From assembly GCA_027045905.1 (NCBI GenBank), contig JALTZY010000367.1:1-33046 (forward strand): DNA of 33,046 nt, given 5' to 3'. The stretch comes from Paracoccaceae bacterium. Its GTDB lineage: Bacteria > Pseudomonadota > Alphaproteobacteria > Rhodobacterales > Rhodobacteraceae. Positions 28,006 through 33,046 of the stretch are shown here, in pieces. Every line of letters starts with the position of its first letter. The first letter of the stretch is position 1. The notes under the pieces were generated by a model. That model did not search any database, had not been told where the DNA came from, and saw only the letters and a program-made list of their open reading frames with translations. Position numbers and translations under genes: made by a program.

Positions 28006-29369
28006 TGCAGGCGCCGCGCTTCCTCATATCCGCCGCGCATAAAAGCTCGGGCAAGACGGTGATCGCCACCGGGCTGGCGGCGGCCCTTGCCGCGCGCGGC
28101 GTGGCGCTGGGGGCATTCAAGAAGGGGCCGGACTACATAGACCCGATGTGGCTCTCCGCCGCCTCGGGGCAGGCGTGTTACAATCTCGACTTCAACACCA
28201 TGGCGGGCGGCGAACTCGCTGCGTTCTTCGCCTCGCGCGCCTCGGGCGAGCTGAACCTAATCGAGGCAAACAAGGGCCTCTATGACGGCATGGCGCTGGA
28301 TGGGAGCGACTCGAATGCCGCCCTGGCGCGGCTCCTGTCCCTGCCCGTGGTGCTGGTGATCGACTGCAACGGAATGACCCGTGGCATCGCTCCTCTGCTG
28401 ACGGGCTATCAGGCCTTTGACCCTCAGGTGCATATCGCCGGAGTGATACTGAACAAGGTCGGCGGCCCGCGCCACGAAGAGAAGTTGCGCGCGGCGGTGG
28501 CCGAATATACCGACATCCCGGTAATCGGCGCCGTCTATCGTAACCCGGCGCTGGAGATCGGCGAGCGGCATCTGGGTCTGACCACGCCTGCCGAAAGCGG
28601 CGAACTCGCAGCGCGGATCGCCCGGATCGGCGAGATCGTCGGCGCCTCGGTGGAACTCGACGCGCTGCTTGCCATCGCCGCCAGCGCACCGCCACTTGCC
28701 GCGCCGCCTGCCGCTCCCGCAGTGCCCGCGCCGGACCTGCGCATTGCCATTGCCCGTGACCAGGCCTTTGGCTTCTACTACCCGGACGACCTCGAAGCCT
28801 TTGCCGCCGCCGGGGCCGAGCTTGTACCGTTCAGCACGTTCACCGACCCGGCCCTGCCGCCGGATATCGACGGGCTGTTCATCGGCGGTGGTTTCCCGGA
28901 GATGTTCATCCCGGAACTTGAGGCAAACAGCACCCTGCGCGCCGATATCCGCGCCCGGATCGAGAGCGGCCTGCCTGCTTATGCGGAATGCGGCGGGCTC
29001 ATGTATCTGTGCCGCTCGATCCGCCACGGCGATGTGGCGGGCGATATGGTCGGGGTGGTTGCGGCAGATGCGGTGATGCACCCACGCCCGCAGGGCAGGG
29101 GCTATGCGGCTTATCACGACATGCCAAGCCACCCCTGGGGCACGGGCGTGGCGCAGAAGGCGCATGAATTCCACTATGCCCGGCTGGAAAGTACCGACCC
29201 CGGCCTGACATTTGCCCGCAAGATCACCCGTGGTCACGGGATCGACGGCGCCCATGACGGGGTGCTGGTCCACAATGCTCTGGCCGGCTTCATCCACCTG
29301 CGCAGCAGCCGCGGACTGCCCTGGGTCAGCGATTTCGTCGCTTTCCTGCGCCGTTGCAAGGCTGCCTGA
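28005..29369 (+). CDS. dsrN: DsrN, CbiA/CobB-like (siro)cobyrinate a,c-diamide synthase
   Basis: FLISAAHKSSGKTVIATGLAAALAARGVALGAFKKGPDYIDPMWLSAASG; glutaminase part GLFIGGGFPEMF, YAECGGLMYL; TGATG overlap with previous gene. Confidence 0.92.
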   Translation: MQAPRFLISAAHKSSGKTVIATGLAAALAARGVALGAFKKGPDYIDPMWLSAASGQACYNLDFNTMAGGELAAFFASRASGELNLIEANKGLYDGMALDGSDSNAALARLLSLPVVLVIDCNGMTRGIAPLLTGYQAFDPQVHIAGVILNKVGGPRHEEKLRAAVAEYTDIPVIGAVYRNPALEIGERHLGLTTPAESGELAARIARIGEIVGASVELDALLAIAASAPPLAAPPAAPAVPAPDLRIAIARDQAFGFYYPDDLEAFAAAGAELVPFSTFTDPALPPDIDGLFIGGGFPEMFIPELEANSTLRADIRARIESGLPAYAECGGLMYLCRSIRHGDVAGDMVGVVAADAVMHPRPQGRGYAAYHDMPSHPWGTGVAQKAHEFHYARLESTDPGLTFARKITRGHGIDGAHDGVLVHNALAGFIHLRSSRGLPWVSDFVAFLRRCKAA

Positions 29370-29380
29370 GCCCATGAAAA

Positions 29381-29403
29381 AGCCCCGCTGCGAGAGCGGG
29401 GCT
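29381..29403 (-). terminator. Rho-independent terminator for tusA-dsrE2 (minus strand), possibly bidirectional
   Basis: AGCCCCGCT-GCGAG-AGCGGGGCT; minus strand continues TTTTTCAT, a T-tract. Confidence 0.8.
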
Positions 29404-29426
29404 GTTCGTCACTCAGGCAAGAGACC

Positions 29427-29651
29427 TCAGGTCTTCTTGATCTCGAACGTATAGACGTCGCCCGCAGTTTCGGACTTCAGCAGTTCGTTGCCGGTCTGGT
29501 TGCAGAATGCGGCGAAGTCGGCCACCGAGCCGGGATCGGTCGAGAGCACTTCGAGCACCTGACCAGCCTGCATCCCCTTCAGGGCCTTCTTGGCTTTGAG
29601 GATCGGCAGCGGGCAATTCAGCCCCTTCGCGTCGAGAGTTTGGTCGGCCAT
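29427..29651 (-). CDS. tusA: TusA-family sulfur carrier
   Basis: 74 aa; LDAKGLNCPLPILKAKKAL CPxP motif. Confidence 0.93.
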   Translation of the reverse strand: MADQTLDAKGLNCPLPILKAKKALKGMQAGQVLEVLSTDPGSVADFAAFCNQTGNELLKSETAGDVYTFEIKKT

Positions 29652-29678
29652 ATGTGTGTTACCTTCTGTTGGTCGGGG

Positions 29679-30176
29679 TTAGATGAAAAGGTTGATATCG
29701 GATTCGAGCGCACCTTCCATGTAGGTCGCCGCGCCACCGAGCGTGATTCCGTCGATCAGGTCTTTCTGATCCATTTCGAACAGATCCAGCGTCATCTGGC
29801 AGGCGACCATCTTGATATCGCTCTCGATGGCGGCTTCGCGCAGATCGGGGATCGAGGCCACGCCCTTTTTCTTGATGAGATTCTTCATCATCGTGGTGGC
29901 CATGCGGTCCACACCGGGGATGGCCGAGACGATGTTCGGCATCTTCATGTGCATGCCCATCATCGGCATTTCCATGGCTGGATTGCCGAGCGTCGAGATT
30001 TTCAGGTCCAGGTCCTTCTTCAGCAGTTGCAGACCGTAGAAGGTGAAGAACATGGTCACTTCCACATCCATCGCTGCCGCTGTGGTGCCGAGGATGAAGG
30101 GAGGGTAGGCCCAGTCCAGCGTGCCCTTGGTGATGATGATCGACATTTTCTTCGTGTTATCCGCTGAATCGAGCAC
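29679..30176 (-). CDS. dsrE2: DsrE2-family protein
   Basis: MSIIITKGTLDWAYPPFILGTTAAAMDVEVTMFFTFYGLQLLKK...IKMVACQMTLDLF; GTG at 30176 preceded by GGGAGGAAG preferred over track start 30323. Confidence 0.88.
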   Translation of the reverse strand: MLDSADNTKKMSIIITKGTLDWAYPPFILGTTAAAMDVEVTMFFTFYGLQLLKKDLDLKISTLGNPAMEMPMMGMHMKMPNIVSAIPGVDRMATTMMKNLIKKKGVASIPDLREAAIESDIKMVACQMTLDLFEMDQKDLIDGITLGGAATYMEGALESDINLFI

Positions 30177-30209
30177 GATTCTTCCTCCCGTTCCGCTGTG
30201 CCAGACATT

Positions 30210-30235
30210 TATTTGACTATTGTGATTTTTAAATA
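30210..30235. promoter_or_regulatory. Imperfect palindrome TATTTGACTATTGTGATTTTTAAATA, candidate ArsR operator
   Basis: 8 of 13 base pairs symmetric, including perfect 5-bp outer arms TATTT/AAATA; between divergent dsrE2 and arsR. Confidence 0.5.
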
Positions 30236-30340
30236 CAAAATGCGTGACGTCAAGTAGAGACTGGAACACGGGTTGTTGACTGCGCGGGGATACCTGGCCG
30301 GGCCGACAAGAAGCTGAAAACATGGGGGTTTTCCTGAAAA

Positions 30341-30667
30341 ATGGAAATGACGCATGACGAAATGAGCGAAACGGCCGAGAAGGCCAGCGAGCTTTTGCGG
30401 GTGCTTTCGAATCAGAAGAGGCTGCTGATTCTGTGCAAATTGGGAGAGGGCGAGCACTCGGTTCATCAGTTGCAGGAAGCGACCGGGCTGGGCCAATCGA
30501 CGGTTAGCCAGCAGCTGGCCAAGCTGCGCGGCGAGCGCCTGGTAAAGGCGCGGCGCGAGGCGCAGTCAGTCTATTATTCGCTTTCATCCAGAGAGGTGGA
30601 GGCGCTTATCGAAACCCTCTACGGTCTCTACTGCCCCCGCAAATGCAGCGATAACGAAGAGAACTGA
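30341..30667 (+). CDS. ArsR-family transcriptional regulator, SqrR/BigR/YgaV-like
   Basis: 108 aa winged helix; LSNQKRLLILCKL...GLGQSTVSQQLAKLRGERLVKARREAQSVYYSL...LYGLYCPRKC; Cys32, Cys97, Cys101. Confidence 0.87.
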   Translation: MEMTHDEMSETAEKASELLRVLSNQKRLLILCKLGEGEHSVHQLQEATGLGQSTVSQQLAKLRGERLVKARREAQSVYYSLSSREVEALIETLYGLYCPRKCSDNEEN

Positions 30668-30759
30668 CCCACCCCCTGCCGGCGTTCGCGGCCCGCCTCG
30701 GACGGGTGCGGGCGATGGCGCGCCTTCACGCATGAAATCTGAGAATCACGGTGTAAAGC

Positions 30760-33046
30760 ATGACAAGACCTGAAAACATCCAGATCGACACATCCCCGCC
30801 CGTTTCCGACGAGATCCGCAAGACCACCTGCTACATGTGCGCCTGCCGCTGCGGCATCAATGTGCATCTGAAGGGGGGCGAGGTGGTCTATATCGAGGGC
30901 AACCGCGACCACCCGGTCAATCAGGGCGTGCTCTGTGGCAAGGGCTCTTCGGGGATCATGCAGCACCTGGCGCCCTCGCGGCTGAAGAATCCGATGAAGC
31001 GGGTAGGCGAGCGCGGCTCGGGCGAGTTCGAGGAGATCAGCTGGGAGGAGGCGCTCGACATCGCCGTGAACTGGCTGAAGCCGATCCGCGAGAGCGACCC
31101 GAAGAAGCTCGCCTTCTTCACCGGGCGCGATCAGAGCCAGAGCTTCACCGGCTGGTGGGCGCAGAATTTCGGCACCCCCAATTATGCCGCTCATGGCGGT
31201 TTCTGCTCGGTCAACATGGCCGCGGGCGGCATCTACACGATGGGCGGGGCGTTCTGGGAATTCGGCCAGCCGGACTGGGACCGCACCAGGCTCTTCGTGC
31301 TGTTTGGCGTGGCCGAGGACCATGACAGCAACCCGATCAAGATCGGCATCGGCAAGGTCAAGGCCAATGGCGGCCGGGTCGTCGGGGTGAACCCGATCCG
31401 CTCGGGTTACAATGCGGTGGCCGATGACTGGTATGGGATCACCCCTGGCTCCGACGGGCTGTTCATCCTCGCGCTGGTGCATGAGCTGATGCGCGCGGGC
31501 AAGATCGACGTGGAATATCTGGCCCGCTACACCAATGCCGGCTTCCTCGTCAATGAAGACCCGGAGAGCGAGGAGCGCGGCCTTTTCCTGCGCGATGAGG
31601 ACGGCACTCCGCAGGTGATCGACCGCGCCACCGGCAAGCTCGCGCCCTATGACAAGAAGGGCGTCATGCCCGACCTTGCCGCCAGCCACACGGTCGATGG
31701 GGTGACCCACCGCACGGTCATGCAGCTGATGGCCGAGCGCTACATGGCCGACGAATACTCTCCCGACGCCGTGGCCGAGCGCTGCGGGATCAGCGCCGAG
31801 CGCATCCGCGCGCTCGCCGCCGAGATGGCGCGGGTGGCCTTTGAAGAAGAGATCGTGATCGAGCAGCCCTGGACCGACTGGAAGGGCCAGAAGCACGAGC
31901 GCATGATCGGCCGCCCGGTTTCGATGCACGCGATGCGCGGCATCAGCGCGCATTCCAACGGCTTCCAGACCGCCCGTGCCCTGCATGTGCTGCAGATCAT
32001 GCTGGGCTCGGTCGAGGTGCCCGGGGGCTTCCGCTTCAAGCCGCCCTATCCCAAGCCGCCCGAGGCGCATCCCAAGCCCCACGCGGGCGCTCGGCCCGGC
32101 AAGCCGCTTGACGGTCCGCATCTGGGTTATCCGCTCGGCCCCGAGCACCTGCTGATCAACGAGGACGGTACGGCGAAACGCATCGACAAGGCCTTTACCT
32201 GGGAGAACCCGCTATCGGTCCACGGCCTCATGCACATGGTCATTTCCAATGCCCATGCAGGCGATCCCTACAAGATCGACACCCTGTTCATGTTCATGGC
32301 CAACATGGCCTGGAATTCGACCATGAACACCTCGAAAACCATGGAGATGCTCACCGATAAGGACGAGAACGGCGAATATGTCATCCCCCACATCATCTAT
32401 GCCGACAGCTACTCGTCGGAGATGGTGGCCTATGCCGACCTGATCCTGCCCGATACCACCTATCTGGAGCGTCACGACTGCATCTCGCTGCTCGACCGGC
32501 CGATCTGCGAGGCCGAGGCGGCGGCGGATGCGATCCGCTGGCCGGTGGTCGAGCCCGACCGCAACGTGCGCGGCTTCCAGACTGTGCTGATCCAACTTGG
32601 CGTCAGGCTGGGCCTGCCGGGCATGGTCGATGACGAGGGCAAGGCGATCTACGAGGATTATGCCGATTACATCGTCAACCACCAGCGCCGCCCCGGTGTC
32701 GGCCCGCTTGCGGGCTGGCGCGGCAAGGATGGCCAGAGCCACGGGCGCGGCGAGCCGAACCCGGACCAGCTTCAGCGCTATATCGACAATGGCGGTTTCT
32801 GGGTCGGCTATATCCCCGAAGAGGCGCAGTTCTACAAGCCGTGGAATCAGGCCTATCAGGACTGGGCGGTAGAGATCGGCCTGGTCGATGCGCCGGCCCC
32901 CTATGTGTTCAACCTATACTCCGAACCCCTGCGCAGGATGCAGGCCGCGGCCGAGGGGATCGGCGACATACAGCCGCCCGAGCATCTGCGTGCGCGCATC
33001 CGGCGTACCATGGACCCGATGCCGGTCTGGTACGAGCCGTTTGAAG
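30760..33046 (+). CDS. soeA: SoeA-like molybdopterin oxidoreductase (sulfite-oxidising enzyme catalytic subunit), 3' end beyond window
   Basis: MTRPENIQIDTSPPVSDEIRKTTCYMCACRCGINVHLKGGEVVYIEGNRDHPVNQGVLCGKG...; N-terminal 4Fe-4S Cys motif; open to the edge, so absent from the ORF track. SoeA versus other family members not resolved. Confidence 0.8.
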   Translation, partial: MTRPENIQIDTSPPVSDEIRKTTCYMCACRCGINVHLKGGEVVYIEGNRDHPVNQGVLCGKGSSGIMQHLAPSRLKNPMKRVGERGSGEFEEISWEEALDIAVNWLKPIRESDPKKLAFFTGRDQSQSFTGWWAQNFGTPNYAAHGGFCSVNMAAGGIYTMGGAFWEFGQPDWDRTRLFVLFGVAEDHDSNPIKIGIGKVKANGGRVVGVNPIRSGYNAVADDWYGITPGSDGLFILALVHELMRAGKIDVEYLARYTNAGFLVNEDPESEERGLFLRDEDGTPQVIDRATGKLAPYDKKGVMPDLAASHTVDGVTHRTVMQLMAERYMADEYSPDAVAERCGISAERIRALAAEMARVAFEEEIVIEQPWTDWKGQKHERMIGRPVSMHAMRGISAHSNGFQTARALHVLQIMLGSVEVPGGFRFKPPYPKPPEAHPKPHAGARPGKPLDGPHLGYPLGPEHLLINEDGTAKRIDKAFTWENPLSVHGLMHMVISNAHAGDPYKIDTLFMFMANMAWNSTMNTSKTMEMLTDKDENGEYVIPHIIYADSYSSEMVAYADLILPDTTYLERHDCISLLDRPICEAEAAADAIRWPVVEPDRNVRGFQTVLIQLGVRLGLPGMVDDEGKAIYEDYADYIVNHQRRPGVGPLAGWRGKDGQSHGRGEPNPDQLQRYIDNGGFWVGYIPEEAQFYKPWNQAYQDWAVEIGLVDAPAPYVFNLYSEPLRRMQAAAEGIGDIQPPEHLRARIRRTMDPMPVWYEPFE

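Noticed and set aside
30628-32148. 506-aa minus-strand ORF opposite the SoeA-like gene
   Set aside because: Antisense of a molybdoenzyme with clear N-terminal 4Fe-4S motif; an artefact because the true ORF is open at the window edge and missing from the track.
1-33046. CRISPR arrays, tRNA/rRNA genes, transposases or integrases
   Set aside because: No repeat-spacer pattern, RNA gene or mobile-element protein was recognised by eye on either strand; so the island hypothesis rests only on the truncated hydrolase and gene context.

Overview
The window looks like a roughly 33 kb fragment of an alphaproteobacterium. Core gene order and terminator style suggest Rhodobacterales, but this is inference. 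Its centre is a near-complete oxidative (reverse) dissimilatory sulfite reductase locus on the + strand: dsrA-B-E-F-H-C-M-K-L-J-O-P, a TrpD2/YbiB-like phosphoribosyltransferase gene, then dsrN. Downstream are a minus-strand tusA-dsrE2 pair, a divergent Cys-containing ArsR regulator of the SqrR/BigR type, and the 5' part of a SoeA-like molybdoenzyme that runs off the right edge. Divergent from dsrA is a tightly overlapping four-gene minus-strand operon: TauD/TfdA-type dioxygenase, two small unassigned proteins, and multifunctional siroheme synthase cysG. The left half holds capsule/polysaccharide genes (a sulfotransferase cut by the left edge, RgpF/WbsX-like, KpsM, KpsE, KpsT), an HMA-CDF fusion transporter, AlkB, MutY, DciA/DUF721, DsbA, LpxK, WaaA-like and DUF4170. 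The rDsr core is a known pathway. The parts I consider least explained are: (i) the TauD/small ORF/small ORF/cysG operon beside dsrA; (ii) the TrpD2-like gene translationally coupled to dsrN; (iii) strong intercistronic hairpins between dsrA and dsrB and on both sides of dsrC; (iv) operator-like palindromes upstream of dsrA, upstream of the TrpD2-like gene, and between dsrE2 and arsR. All family calls come from reading motifs by eye; no database search or folding program was run.
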